Of a stretch of DNA of 64,000 nucleotides, positions 39,882 through 48,639 are shown in pieces. A program made the position numbers and the translations under genes. Source of the stretch: Nocardioides sp. T2.26MG-1 (GTDB lineage Bacteria > Actinomycetota > Actinomycetes > Propionibacteriales > Nocardioidaceae); contig NZ_CATNLZ010000034.1 of the NCBI RefSeq assembly GCF_950101795.1, positions 1-64,000 on the forward strand, written 5' to 3'. A model generated the notes under the pieces. It was not told the DNA's origin. It saw only the letters and a list, made by a program, of their open reading frames with translations, and did no database searches. Position 1 is the stretch's first letter, and each line of letters begins with the position of its first letter.

Positions 39882-40204
39882 CCATCGTGGAGTTCCTGCT
39901 GGCGCGGATCGCCGAGGACGAGCGCGATGGCTGCCCGTGCCGGTTCGTAGACGAGGACCGCGACATCTGCGATGACCGGTGGCGCGCCGAGTGCGGGGCC
40001 AAGCGGCAGATCATCGCGCTCCACGAGCAAGGCGACGGGGTGTCCTACCGCGGCACCGAGTTCTGCTCCCGGTGCACGGCGTCTGGCGAGTACCCGGCAG
40101 ACGACGCCTACACCGACGAGCAGAACTGGCCATGCCCAACACTGCGCGCCCTCGCTGCGGTCTACGCCGACCACCCGGACTACCGGCAGGAGTGGCGGCC
40201 ATGA
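39878..40204 (+). CDS. DUF6221 family protein
   Basis: A 108-residue protein recognised as DUF6221 by its start MTIVEFLLARIAEDE, the ECGAKRQIIALHE segment and the end CPTLRALAAVYADHPDYRQE. Cysteines (CPCR, CSRC) suggest zinc binding. The family is common in actinobacterial prophages; its function is not known. Confidence 0.88.
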   Translation: MTIVEFLLARIAEDERDGCPCRFVDEDRDICDDRWRAECGAKRQIIALHEQGDGVSYRGTEFCSRCTASGEYPADDAYTDEQNWPCPTLRALAAVYADHPDYRQEWRP

Positions 40205-40470
40205 ACAGCGACAGCCGCTGGTTCCTGATCGAGGTCGGCTGCGCCGAATGCGGGGTGACGCCGCTCGCGATGCCCCGCGGGATCTACCCATCCGAAGAGG
40301 CAGCGCGTGCCGCCACAGGGCACCGCGCGACCGAGCAGTGGTTCGCGCATCCCGACGGCGGCTCGTTCATCCAGCAGAGCGACGGCGGGTTCTGGTGCGC
40401 TCCGGTGTCCGCCCTGGCCGCGACGGACACCAAGTTCAGCGACGAGTACGACGAACGCTGGCGGCGCTGA
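40201..40470 (+). CDS. Small phage protein of unknown function
   Basis: An 89-residue protein with a CAEC motif and a short beta-rich body (WFAHPDGGSFIQQSDGGFW). It is the last gene of the early run before the promoter region of the late genes. Confidence 0.57.
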   Translation: MNSDSRWFLIEVGCAECGVTPLAMPRGIYPSEEAARAATGHRATEQWFAHPDGGSFIQQSDGGFWCAPVSALAATDTKFSDEYDERWRR

Positions 40471-40514
40471 CCTAGACCAGCGTCGCGACACGAAGTGCCC
40501 AGGACCTTCGGCAG

Positions 40515-40544
40515 TTGACACGCGCCAACCCTGGATGTTCTCAT
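40515..40544 (+). promoter_or_regulatory. Candidate late promoter upstream of the terminase gene
   Basis: A perfect TTGACA (40515-40520), an 18-bp spacer, then TCTCAT (40539-40544, four of six bases of TATAAT). It lies in the 140-bp gap between the early operon and the packaging genes and would start a leader of about 60 nt before the terminase ATG. GACCTTCG occurs twice nearby and may bind an activator. Confidence 0.5.
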
Positions 40545-40610
40545 CCCATCAGACCTTCGCGACCCCAGAACCCGGTGGAGCGGAGGTCTTCGCACGTCCA
40601 GGGGGTGACG

Positions 40611-42230
40611 ATGACCGCCACCCAGCACCGGGCCGCCGCCGCCCGCGACGACCTCTGGATCGACTTCATCGAGGACGGCCTCGTCGGCCTCCGCGGCCGC
40701 GACCCCGACCCCACCACCGCCGACGCCACCCGCAGCTGGGCGACACCCGGCGACCTCGCCCGCGACCTCGACCCCCTCACCGTCCAGACCCCCGCCCTCG
40801 ACGCCATCGACCAAGCGCTCGTCGACGTCGACAACGGGACCTGCGACCGGCTCATCATCACCATGCCCCCCCAAGAGGGGAAGTCGACCAGGGCGAAGGT
40901 CGCCGCCCTGTGGCTCCTGCACCGCAACAAGCGTCGCCGCATCATTGAGGTCTCCTACGGCCAGGACCTCGCCAACGAGTTCGGCCGCGACGTCCGGGGC
41001 TGGATCACCGGGTACAACGGCACCGACGGGATCCTCGACCTCGGTCTGCGGGTAGCGCGCGACAACGGCTCGGTCTCGAACTGGACCCTCCAAGGTCAGC
41101 GCGGCGGGCTCCGCTGCGTCGGCCTTGGCGGAGGTATCGCAGGCCGCCCCGCCGACGTCCTGATCATCGACGACCCCATCAAGAACCGCGACGAGGCCGA
41201 CTCCGAGACCTACCGCGAGAAGGCCCAGAACTACTGGCGCTCGGTGCTCTCCACCCGCCTGTCGCCCCGCGCACCGGTCATCATGATCACCACCCGTTGG
41301 CACGAGGAAGACCTCGCGGGGTGGCTCCTCAAGCAGCCCGACGGGCACCGGTGGCGGGTCCTGAACATCCCCGCCCAGGCCGACCACGACCCCGCCAAGG
41401 GTGAGACCGACATCCTCGGCCGCGAGCCCGGGGAGTACATGATCTCCGCGCGGACCGACGAACACACCGGGCAACCCCGCACCGGCGAGGACTGGGAGCA
41501 GATCAAGGTCCAGGTCGGGTCCCGCGACTGGGAGGCCCTCTACCAGGGCAACCCGGCCCCGCCTGAGGGGAACCTGATCCACCGCGACTGGTGGAAGTAC
41601 TACACGACCCCGCTGTGGGTGGTCCGCGACGACGGGGCGCACATCGTCACCGAGTACGACCTGATGCTGATGTCGTGGGACATGGCGTTCAAGGACACCG
41701 ACTCCTCCGACTACGTCGTCGGGCAGGTGTGGATGCGCCGCGGCGCGCGGGCGTTCCTCCTCGACCAGGTCCGCGGCCGGATGTCGTTCGTGGAGACCCG
41801 CCGCCGGTTCAAGTCGTTCGCGGCCAAGTGGCCCCAGGCAGTCGCGAAGCTCGTCGAGGACAAGGCGAACGGCACCGCGGTGATCAACAGCCTCGAGCTC
41901 ACGGTCGGCGGGATCATCCCCGAGGACCCGGGCCCGAAGTCGAAGACCGCCAGGTTGCAGGCCGTGTCGCCGTTCATCGAGGCCGGGAACGTGCTGCTCC
42001 CCGACCCGTCGATGCCGCACCCGATGGACCCGGACATGCCATGGGCGCCGTGGGTCGAGGGGTTCGTCGAGGAGCACGCCGCGTTCCCCACCGGCAGCCA
42101 CGACGACCAGGTCGACTCCGGCTCCCAGGCCCTGAACCGGCTCCTCCTGCAACCGCTGCTGACCGGCGAAGCGTGGGACGAGGACGACCTCGACGACGAG
42201 CTGGCCGAGTTCCGGATCGTGAACTACTGA
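40611..42230 (+). CDS. Terminase large subunit
   Basis: A 539-residue packaging motor and nuclease. ATPase: Walker A MPPQEGKST (residues 85-93), Walker B DVLIIDDP near 183, and coupling motif TTRWHEEDL near 226. Nuclease: MSWDMAFKDTDSSDYVVGQVW (first catalytic Asp) and SHDDQVDSGSQALNRL near the end. Type Terminase_6C/17 fold. ATG 40611 follows a G-rich ribosome site; GTG 40605 is an alternative. It starts the late operon; no classical small terminase is recognised just upstream. Confidence 0.97.
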   Translation: MTATQHRAAAARDDLWIDFIEDGLVGLRGRDPDPTTADATRSWATPGDLARDLDPLTVQTPALDAIDQALVDVDNGTCDRLIITMPPQEGKSTRAKVAALWLLHRNKRRRIIEVSYGQDLANEFGRDVRGWITGYNGTDGILDLGLRVARDNGSVSNWTLQGQRGGLRCVGLGGGIAGRPADVLIIDDPIKNRDEADSETYREKAQNYWRSVLSTRLSPRAPVIMITTRWHEEDLAGWLLKQPDGHRWRVLNIPAQADHDPAKGETDILGREPGEYMISARTDEHTGQPRTGEDWEQIKVQVGSRDWEALYQGNPAPPEGNLIHRDWWKYYTTPLWVVRDDGAHIVTEYDLMLMSWDMAFKDTDSSDYVVGQVWMRRGARAFLLDQVRGRMSFVETRRRFKSFAAKWPQAVAKLVEDKANGTAVINSLELTVGGIIPEDPGPKSKTARLQAVSPFIEAGNVLLPDPSMPHPMDPDMPWAPWVEGFVEEHAAFPTGSHDDQVDSGSQALNRLLLQPLLTGEAWDEDDLDDELAEFRIVNY

Positions 42231-42247
42231 CGTGAGGCGGTGACCCG

Positions 42248-43906
42248 ATGACCCTCGAGCTCACCGAACAGCCCACCGGTCCGACGTACGCCGACCTCCT
42301 CGTCGAGCTCGGCGCCGAACGCGAGATGAACGAACTCCTCGTCGAGGCCGTCTCCGACCTCGAGATCGCCGCCGAGGACCGCGGCTGGCGGGTCGCGTCG
42401 ATGCGGCTCGAGCAGGAGTTCTCCCGCCAGGGCCTGGCCGCCGTGGTCGACAACTGCAGGCTCATGTCGATCGCGTCCCCGCTGGTCAAGCGCGGCGTGC
42501 AGCTGCGCCTCGGGTACGTGTGGGGGCAGGGCGTGTCCATCCAGGGCCGCGCCGCCGAGGCTGACGCCGCCGACGGCGGGCAGGACGTCAACGCCGTCGT
42601 GCAGGCCTTCTGGGACGACCCCTCCAACCAGGTCGCGCTCACCTCGAGTGAGGCCCGGGAGACCAACGAGCGGACCCTCGGCACCGACGGAAACCTCTGC
42701 TTCGTGCTGTTCCCCGACCCCCTCACCGGGCGGGTGCAGGTCCGCACCACCCCGTTCGAGGAGATCCAGGACAAGATCACCAACCCCGACGACCGCGCCG
42801 ACGTCTGGTTCTACTTCCGCCAGTACACCGCCACCGTCGTCGAGCCCGGGTACGCCGGCACCACGCGCCGCCGCAACGAGACCCGCCGCGTCCTCCACCC
42901 CGCGCTCGGGTTCTGGCCGGCCCAGCGGCCGAAGTCGATCGACGGGATCCCCGTCGTGTGGGACCAGCCGATCCTCCACGTGTCGGTGAACCGGCCGGCG
43001 CACTGGAAGTGGGGCATCCCCGACGTGTACGCCGCAGTCCCGTGGGCGAAGGCGTACGACGGGTTCCTCACCGACTGGGCGAAGCTCGTGAAGGCCCTGA
43101 GCAAGTTCGCGTGGCGGTTGACCGGCGACCGCTCCACGAAGGCCCGCCGCGCCGCCGAGCGCCTCACCGCCGCGTTCCCCGGCCGCCTCGACACCGAGGC
43201 CGCGCTCGCCGGGCAGGGGTCCGGGGATGTAGGGAACGTCGCCGGGATGGGGCCCGGGGTGAACCTCGAAGCGATCCCGAAGTCCGGCGCCACCATCGAC
43301 TCCGGGTCGGGCCGGCCGCTGGCCGCGATGGTCGCCGCCGCGCTCGGCGTGTCCGTCGTGGACCTCCTCGCTGACCCCGGCGTCACCGGTGCCCGGGCGG
43401 TCGCCGAGACCATGGACAAGGCCATCGTCGGGGAGATGAACCTCCGCCGCGGCCTCTGGACGTCGGTCCTGCAGACCATCCTCAGCTACGTCATCGACCA
43501 GGCCGTCCGCGCACCCCGCGGCCCGCTGGCCGGGACCGTCCTGCGTGACCCCCGCACCGGCCGGGAGACCATCACCCTCGCCGGCGACGTCGAGCGGACG
43601 GTCGAGGTGAAGTTCCCCGACCTCAACGAGCTCGACCCGGTCAAGCTCGTCGCCGCGATCGTCGACGCCGACGGGACGGGGAAGCTGCCCGACAAGCTGA
43701 CCTGCAAGCTCCTGATGCAGGCGCTGCGTGTCGACGACGTCGACGAGCTCCTCGACGAGCTGTTCGATGAGGACGGGCAGTGGAAGGACGGCATGGAGCC
43801 GTCCGGGTCCGCGACGTCGGCTGGGAACGAGGCCGTGCGCCGGTTCCGTGCCGGCGAGGACCCGGCCGCGGTCCTCGACCCCCCTGACGACCCCGCTGGG
43901 GGCTGA
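42248..43906 (+). CDS. Portal protein
   Basis: A 552-residue protein placed between terminase and MuF-like gene, as portals are. It shows the DNA-channel helical region (SRQGLAAVVDNCRLMSIASP), an LRLGYVWGQGVSIQG segment, and a C-terminal part with LRRGLWTSVLQTILSYVID typical of actinophage portals; the crown is acidic (ELLDELFDEDGQWKDG). It forms the dodecameric head vertex to which terminase docks. Confidence 0.88.
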   Translation: MTLELTEQPTGPTYADLLVELGAEREMNELLVEAVSDLEIAAEDRGWRVASMRLEQEFSRQGLAAVVDNCRLMSIASPLVKRGVQLRLGYVWGQGVSIQGRAAEADAADGGQDVNAVVQAFWDDPSNQVALTSSEARETNERTLGTDGNLCFVLFPDPLTGRVQVRTTPFEEIQDKITNPDDRADVWFYFRQYTATVVEPGYAGTTRRRNETRRVLHPALGFWPAQRPKSIDGIPVVWDQPILHVSVNRPAHWKWGIPDVYAAVPWAKAYDGFLTDWAKLVKALSKFAWRLTGDRSTKARRAAERLTAAFPGRLDTEAALAGQGSGDVGNVAGMGPGVNLEAIPKSGATIDSGSGRPLAAMVAAALGVSVVDLLADPGVTGARAVAETMDKAIVGEMNLRRGLWTSVLQTILSYVIDQAVRAPRGPLAGTVLRDPRTGRETITLAGDVERTVEVKFPDLNELDPVKLVAAIVDADGTGKLPDKLTCKLLMQALRVDDVDELLDELFDEDGQWKDGMEPSGSATSAGNEAVRRFRAGEDPAAVLDPPDDPAGG

Positions 43907-43909
43907 CCC

Positions 43910-44110
43910 ATGGCTGGGCGGGTGCGGGTCGTGCAGGTCCACGTCGAGGTCGTCGACCAGACGATGGGGCTGTGGTGCAACCGGTGCATGTTGTCGACCG
44001 GTGTCTCCGTCACGGTCGCGATCAGCCTCGGTGACCGGATGCACCTGCAGGAACGGCTCTGGTGTGTCGAGCACGAGGGCTCCCGCGGCGTCGTACGGGA
44101 CCCGTCGTGA
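43910..44110 (+). CDS. Small phage protein between portal and MuF gene
   Basis: A 66-residue protein with CNRC and a later WCVEHE, a possible zinc site (C2CH). Small genes here are common in actinophages; the function is unknown. It ends in a GTGA overlap with the MuF-like gene. Confidence 0.58.
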   Translation: MAGRVRVVQVHVEVVDQTMGLWCNRCMLSTGVSVTVAISLGDRMHLQERLWCVEHEGSRGVVRDPS

Positions 44111-45183
44111 GCGTCACCGACCGGACCCTGCGGCTGCAGCGGCGCATCGAGCGGGACCTGAGGAAGATCACCGACCGCCAGACCCGGACGCTCGTCGCGG
44201 CCTGGGCCGACGCCTGGGACGAGGTCGCCCCGGATCTGACCGCCACGCTCCTCGACATGCTCACCGCCGGGGACAAGATCACCCGTGCGCAGCTGCTCCG
44301 CTCCGAGCGGCTCCGGAAGGCGCTGACCGTGATCGCCGACCGGCTCGACACCCTCGCCGCTGACGCAGGGGTCCTGATCATCGGGGACCTCCGCACCGTG
44401 ATCGACCAGGCCGGCGGCGCCCAGGCATCCGTGATCGACTCCCAGCTCCCGCCCCGCTCCGGCCTGCTCGACGGGCTCGACACCTGGTCGAGGGTCGATG
44501 AGCGGCAGATCGCCGCGATCGTCGCCCGCTCCACGAAGCGGATCACTGCCCGCACCCGCCCGCTGTCCCGCACGGCCTACACCGCGGTCCGCCGCGAGCT
44601 CCTCCGTGGTGTAGCGGCCGGGTCCAGCCCCCGCGTGACCGCCCGCCGCATCGTCGCCCGTGTCGACGCCGCCGGGGAACGGTTCAACGGCGGCCTCAAC
44701 CGGGCCCTCACCATCGCCCGCACCGAGACCCTCGACGCACACCGCGAAGGCGCACGGATCGCCCGCACCCAGCACGCCGACGTGCTCACCGGATGGCGGT
44801 GGGTCACCCACCTCGACACGAACACATGCCCCGCCTGCGTCGGGATGGCCGGCACCATCCACCCCGTCGAGGAACCTGGCCCGCTCGGGCACCCAAACTG
44901 TCGGTGCACCGCGGTCCCGGTCCCGAAGCCCTGGCGAGACCTCGGGTTCACCGACATCACGGAGCCGGCTGGTATCTACCCCGACCCGCAGCTCTGGTTC
45001 GATCGGCTAACGGTCGAGGAGCAGCGCGGGATCCTCGGCCCGGCACGGCTCGAGGCCTACCAGATGGGTGACTTCCCGATGAGCGCCTGGGCCGTGCGGC
45101 GCAGCAACCCGGGGTGGCGGGACTCCTACCAGCCCGCGCCGGCGCCTCACAGCGGCGGTCGTGTGTCCCGCACCGCCGCCTGA
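44107..45183 (+). CDS. MuF-like head morphogenesis protein
   Basis: A 358-residue minor head protein of the phage Mu gpF family, which sits inside the head near the portal. The C-terminal MuF signature is plain: ARTETLDAHREGARIARTQ, WVTHLDTNTCPACVGMAG, then GHPNCRCTAVPV. The N-terminus is helical. The GTG start overlaps the preceding gene. A small leftward gene overlaps its last 37 bases. Confidence 0.93.
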   Translation: MSVTDRTLRLQRRIERDLRKITDRQTRTLVAAWADAWDEVAPDLTATLLDMLTAGDKITRAQLLRSERLRKALTVIADRLDTLAADAGVLIIGDLRTVIDQAGGAQASVIDSQLPPRSGLLDGLDTWSRVDERQIAAIVARSTKRITARTRPLSRTAYTAVRRELLRGVAAGSSPRVTARRIVARVDAAGERFNGGLNRALTIARTETLDAHREGARIARTQHADVLTGWRWVTHLDTNTCPACVGMAGTIHPVEEPGPLGHPNCRCTAVPVPKPWRDLGFTDITEPAGIYPDPQLWFDRLTVEEQRGILGPARLEAYQMGDFPMSAWAVRRSNPGWRDSYQPAPAPHSGGRVSRTAA

Positions 45184-45329
45184 CCCGGCTCGTACACCGG
45201 GGTCCCGCAGAGCTGGCATACCAACACCTGGTCCGCGCCACGGGGCGTGGCTACGACCTCCTCCAGATCGAAGACGTGCGTGCAGTCCTCGTCGTCGTCC
45301 ATGCCCACCACCGCACCGTACCCCGCCAT
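45147..45329 (-). CDS. Small leftward zinc-finger gene in the head operon
   Basis: A 60-residue protein (or 51 from ATG 45302, MDDDEDCTHVFDLEEV), with CTHVFDL and later LVCQLCGTPVYEPG, a C-x-H...C-x2-C zinc site typical of small actinophage proteins. It fills the otherwise unusual 166-bp gap between the MuF and protease genes and overlaps the MuF end. It is the only opposite-strand gene in the late region. Starts at 45329 and 45302 are both possible. Confidence 0.6.
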   Translation of the reverse strand: MAGYGAVVGMDDDEDCTHVFDLEEVVATPRGADQVLVCQLCGTPVYEPGQAAVRDTRPPL

Positions 45330-45349
45330 ACCGCGACCCGGGAGGTCCC

Positions 45350-46645
45350 ATGTCCAAGCTCCTCCAGGAGACCGGCCGCATCACCGAGGCGGCGGTCGCC
45401 AAGGCCAAGGAGACCGGCCGCCTGCCGGTGCAGCTCGTCTCCCCCGGATGGGGGTCATCCGGCTACTACTCCGCCGAGGTCCTCGAGCAGGCCGTCAGCG
45501 ACGGCCTCTTCCCGGCCGGGATGCACATGTACGCCGACCACCCGACCGCTGAGGAGGCGAGGGCCCGCCCGGTCCGCTCCATCAAGGACCTCGTCTCCGT
45601 CAGCGTGGCCGAGGCCCGGATCGCGACCGACGAGGACGTCGCCAGCTGGGGCGCAGAGCTGGGCGCCGTCGTCACCGAGGCCGACGTCCTCCCCGCGTGG
45701 CGCGACCTTGCCCTCAACGAGAGCTTCTCAGCGGCGATCGGACTCTCCATCCGTGGGGACGGCGAACTGGTCGAGGGTGAGGCCGACGGCCGCACAGGGA
45801 AGATCGTCGAGTCCCTCATCCACATCCAGTCCACCGACTGGGTCACCCGCGCCGGCCGCGGCGGGAAGGTCCTCTCCCTCGTCGAGTCGGCCCGCGCGAA
45901 CGCCCGCGCCATCGAACGCGGCATCGACGAGTCCACCGTCAACGACACCCGCGAGGCCCTGCAGACCATCCTCCGCGACGCCTACGGCGGCGGCGACCAC
46001 ACCTGGGTGTACGTCCGCGACTTCGACGACTCGACCGTCTGGTTCGAGATCGACTCCCCCGGCGACGACGCCGGGATCTACGGCCAGGAGTACTCCACGG
46101 CCGACAACGGCGCACTCGCGCTGACGGGCGACCGCACCGAGGTGCGCGTCCAGACCACCTTCGTCCCGGTCACCCGGCCGGGCAGCACCACCACCACCAC
46201 GGAGTCCAAGGAGATCCCCATGGGCATGAAGCAGATCGAGGAGGCCGAGCTCTCGCGCCTCCGCGAGGACGCCGGCCGGGTGACCGCGCTCGAGGAGCGC
46301 GCCACCACCGCCGAGCGTGAGCGTGACGAGCTCCGCGAGGAGAAGGCCCGCACCGGCCGCGTCACCCGCGCGGCCGACATCATCGAGGCCCGCGCCAAGG
46401 AGGCCGGTGTCTCCTACACGCCGCTGGAGGTCAAGGGCCTCTGCGTCGACCTCCCCGTCAAGGAGGACGGCGGCCTCGACGAGGCGGCGTTCACGAAGAC
46501 CGTCGACGAGGACGCCGCGTCCCGCAAGGCCGACGCCGGCACCGGCAAGGTCATCGGCCACGGCGGCGGCACCGTCGTCGAGGCCGGGAAGGCCCCGACG
46601 CTCGAGCAGATCGACGAGGCCCTCGGCCTCAAGAAGGGGGCCTGA
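45350..46645 (+). CDS. Capsid maturation protease fused to scaffold
   Basis: A 431-residue protein. The N-terminal half (about 1-230) resembles actinophage head proteases (FPAGMHMYADHPTAEEARAR; SIKDLVSVSVAEARI). The C-terminal half, from about 291 (MGMKQIEEAEL), is a charged coiled coil (EERATTAERERDELREEKA) with a terminal capsid-binding segment (TLEQIDEALGLKKGA), typical of scaffolds. The strong internal site AAGGAG (46208-46213) six bases before ATG 46220 suggests the scaffold is also made separately. Confidence 0.85.
   Translation: MSKLLQETGRITEAAVAKAKETGRLPVQLVSPGWGSSGYYSAEVLEQAVSDGLFPAGMHMYADHPTAEEARARPVRSIKDLVSVSVAEARIATDEDVASWGAELGAVVTEADVLPAWRDLALNESFSAAIGLSIRGDGELVEGEADGRTGKIVESLIHIQSTDWVTRAGRGGKVLSLVESARANARAIERGIDESTVNDTREALQTILRDAYGGGDHTWVYVRDFDDSTVWFEIDSPGDDAGIYGQEYSTADNGALALTGDRTEVRVQTTFVPVTRPGSTTTTTESKEIPMGMKQIEEAELSRLREDAGRVTALEERATTAERERDELREEKARTGRVTRAADIIEARAKEAGVSYTPLEVKGLCVDLPVKEDGGLDEAAFTKTVDEDAASRKADAGTGKVIGHGGGTVVEAGKAPTLEQIDEALGLKKGA
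46220..46645 (+). CDS. Nested scaffold protein (internal in-frame start)
   Basis: In-frame ATG at 46220 with AAGGAG at 46208-46213 and a 6-nt spacer gives a 141-residue scaffold (MGMKQIEEAEL onward). The site follows a Ser/Thr-rich linker (GSTTTTTESKEIP), the natural border between the two domains. The arrangement matches phage lambda C/Nu3, where the scaffold is translated from inside the protease gene. Independent translation is inferred. Confidence 0.65.
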   Translation: MGMKQIEEAELSRLREDAGRVTALEERATTAERERDELREEKARTGRVTRAADIIEARAKEAGVSYTPLEVKGLCVDLPVKEDGGLDEAAFTKTVDEDAASRKADAGTGKVIGHGGGTVVEAGKAPTLEQIDEALGLKKGA

Positions 46646-46647
46646 TC

Positions 46648-47055
46648 ATGGCCAAGAACTGCATCCTCGCACCCACCGAGCCGGCCCGGGTTCTTCCCGT
46701 CCCGGCCGGGACCGTGTCCGGGGGCCCCGTCCTGGTGGGCGGGTTCGTCGGAGTCGCGGCCGCTGACCGCGCCGACGCCGCGACCAAGAAGGGCGCCGTC
46801 GGTTGCCCCGACGGGTACGCGCCCGTCGAGGTCACTGGCCTGTGGGAGCTCAAGGTTCCCGAGGCCGTCACCGCTGCGGGCACCCCGATCTACATCGTGG
46901 CCGCCGACAACACGCTCACCACCACGGCCACCGGCAACACGCTGTTCGGCCACACCGAGCCCATCATCCAGCGCGGTGTCGCGGTCGGGGCCACCAAGGC
47001 CGTCGACTCCGGCGGCGTCGAGGGCACCGTCTACGTCCGTCCCGTCAAGGTCTGA
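46648..47055 (+). CDS. Capsid decoration-type protein (DUF2190-like)
   Basis: A 135-residue beta-rich protein (VLPVPAGTVSGGPVLVGGFVG; AGTPIYIVAADNTLTTTATGN; FGHTEPIIQRGVAVG). The pattern and position between scaffold and capsid match DUF2190/decoration proteins that stabilise capsids. It starts 3 bases after the scaffold stop. Confidence 0.82.
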   Translation: MAKNCILAPTEPARVLPVPAGTVSGGPVLVGGFVGVAAADRADAATKKGAVGCPDGYAPVEVTGLWELKVPEAVTAAGTPIYIVAADNTLTTTATGNTLFGHTEPIIQRGVAVGATKAVDSGGVEGTVYVRPVKV

Positions 47056-47066
47056 GGAGGACCACC

Positions 47067-48197
47067 ATGACCATGAACCTTCTCGAGATCGCTGAGGCGA
47101 TCGAGGCCGAGACCCGCGGCACCTCGCCGTCGGCGCACCGTCGCCGGCTCGCCGCGAACCCCGCCGTGATGGAGGCCGCGCTCGGCATGGCGCGCCTCAT
47201 CACCCACTACCGGGAGGGCTCCAAGCGTGCTGCGCTCGAGCTCACCGAGGCCCTCACGACCAGCGACCTGGCGCAGTTCGCGTCCGGGATGCTGATCGAC
47301 CGGGAGATGCTGCAGAACTACGACTCGCTGCCCACGCAGTGGCCGAAGTTCCTCACCGAGACCACGCTCAAGGACTTCAAGCCGAAGTACATGAGCACCC
47401 TGGAGCTCGGTGCGCAGGTCTTCAAGGACGTCCCCGAGCGGACCGCGTACCCGATGGCCGAGGGCCCCGAGCTCGGCGAGTACCCGATCCAGGGCAAGAA
47501 GACGGGTCTCCTGTGGGGATTCTCCTTCGAGGCCGGCGTCAACGACGACCTCGACCAGCTCATGCTGGTGCCCCGGCAGATGCCGCAGATGGCCGTCGAC
47601 ACCGAGGACGACCGCGGCCTGCGGCTGCTCGTCAACCTCGAGACCGGCGCCCTGAACACCGGGTTCTTCAACGCCGGCAACGGCAACATCGGCACCCTCG
47701 TGCTGAACGCGACGAACCTGCAGACCGTGCTGGTCTCCCTGCGCACCAAGCGGGACCCGAAGAGCGGTGCGATCATCCCCTCCGGTCGGCTGCAGCTGGT
47801 CGTCGGGTACGCCCTGGAGGCGGAGGCCGAGCGGATCCTGAACGTGGACCGTGTCCAGGTCTCCGACGGCGCCGGCGGGTTCACCTACGAGCCGAACCCG
47901 CTCAAGGGCAAGGTCGACCTCGTCGTCAACGAGAAGCAGCTCGGCGAGTCGTGGGTCGTGATGCCCAAGCCGGGCACCGCGCGCCGGGCGCCGTTCTGGT
48001 TCGCCCGGGTCCGCGGCTACGAGCGTCCCGACTTCCGGTACAAGGCCGACCAGGGCCGGGCGATCGGCGGCGGGGACATCGTGGTCAACGAGGGGTCGTT
48101 CGACGACGACACCATCTGGTACCGCGGGCGCCACATCATGGGCGTCGCGCACGGTGACCCGACCCTGACCTACGGCTCCGACAACACCGGCGTCTGA
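47067..48197 (+). CDS. Major capsid protein (HK97 fold)
   Basis: A 376-residue protein. The N-terminal helix (LLEIAEAIEAETRGT) is short, then comes a long body with LGEYPIQGKKTGLLWGFSFEAGVNDD, a region typical of actinophage HK97-fold capsids, and later RILNVDRVQVSDGAGGF and WFARVRGYERPDFRYKADQG. The ribosome site GAGGAGG is strong. It follows the decoration gene. The exact subfamily is not recognised. Confidence 0.92.
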   Translation: MTMNLLEIAEAIEAETRGTSPSAHRRRLAANPAVMEAALGMARLITHYREGSKRAALELTEALTTSDLAQFASGMLIDREMLQNYDSLPTQWPKFLTETTLKDFKPKYMSTLELGAQVFKDVPERTAYPMAEGPELGEYPIQGKKTGLLWGFSFEAGVNDDLDQLMLVPRQMPQMAVDTEDDRGLRLLVNLETGALNTGFFNAGNGNIGTLVLNATNLQTVLVSLRTKRDPKSGAIIPSGRLQLVVGYALEAEAERILNVDRVQVSDGAGGFTYEPNPLKGKVDLVVNEKQLGESWVVMPKPGTARRAPFWFARVRGYERPDFRYKADQGRAIGGGDIVVNEGSFDDDTIWYRGRHIMGVAHGDPTLTYGSDNTGV

Positions 48198-48207
48198 GGA
48201 GGACGGC

Positions 48208-48564
48208 ATGGCTGAGAACCAGAGCACCAAGGGCCAGTTCCTGCTCAAGGAGAAGGACTTCGTCAAGGTGGTCGACGCCGACGGCAACGACCTGCCGGCG
48301 GTGCCGAAGCACTGGGGCGAGGACCAGCTCCCCGCGGGTGCGTCAAAGAAGGGCCGCGCGAGCAGCTCCTCCTCGAGCAGCTCGAGCACCCCGACCCCGC
48401 CGCCGGACCCGGACGCCGAGCCGGCCGGGAACGCGTCCCGCGACGCCTGGGCCGACTGGGCCAAGCGTGTCAAGGGCGCGACCGACGCCGACCTCGTCGA
48501 CACCGACGGCAAGGACCTCGGCCGCGACGAGATCAAGGCGAAGTTCGGGACCCCCGGGTCCTGA
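48208..48564 (+). CDS. Phage head-associated protein with Ser linker
   Basis: A 118-residue protein: basic N-terminal segment (KGQFLLKEKDFVKVVD), a pure Ser run near 52-60 and Pro/Asp linker, then a C-terminal WADWAKRVKGATDADLVD that may bind the capsid or DNA. It is 11 bases from the capsid gene and is followed by a strong hairpin. Confidence 0.65.
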   Translation: MAENQSTKGQFLLKEKDFVKVVDADGNDLPAVPKHWGEDQLPAGASKKGRASSSSSSSSSTPTPPPDPDAEPAGNASRDAWADWAKRVKGATDADLVDTDGKDLGRDEIKAKFGTPGS

Positions 48565-48571
48565 CCTGACA

Positions 48572-48611
48572 CCGGTGGGCGGGATGGCCACGCGCCTGTC
48601 CCGCCCACCGG
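48572..48611 (+). terminator. Perfect hairpin after the capsid cluster
   Basis: CCGGTGGGCGGGA (48572-48584) and TCCCGCCCACCGG (48599-48611) form a perfect 13-bp stem with a 14-nt loop. It lies between the head and connector genes and likely stops or reduces transcription beyond the highly expressed capsid cluster. Confidence 0.75.
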
Positions 48612-48639
48612 CCACCAACGACGACTCGAGGAGGTAGCC

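Noticed and set aside
40284..42152. 622-residue minus-strand frame across the terminase
   Set aside because: Antisense shadow of the terminase; no family resemblance.
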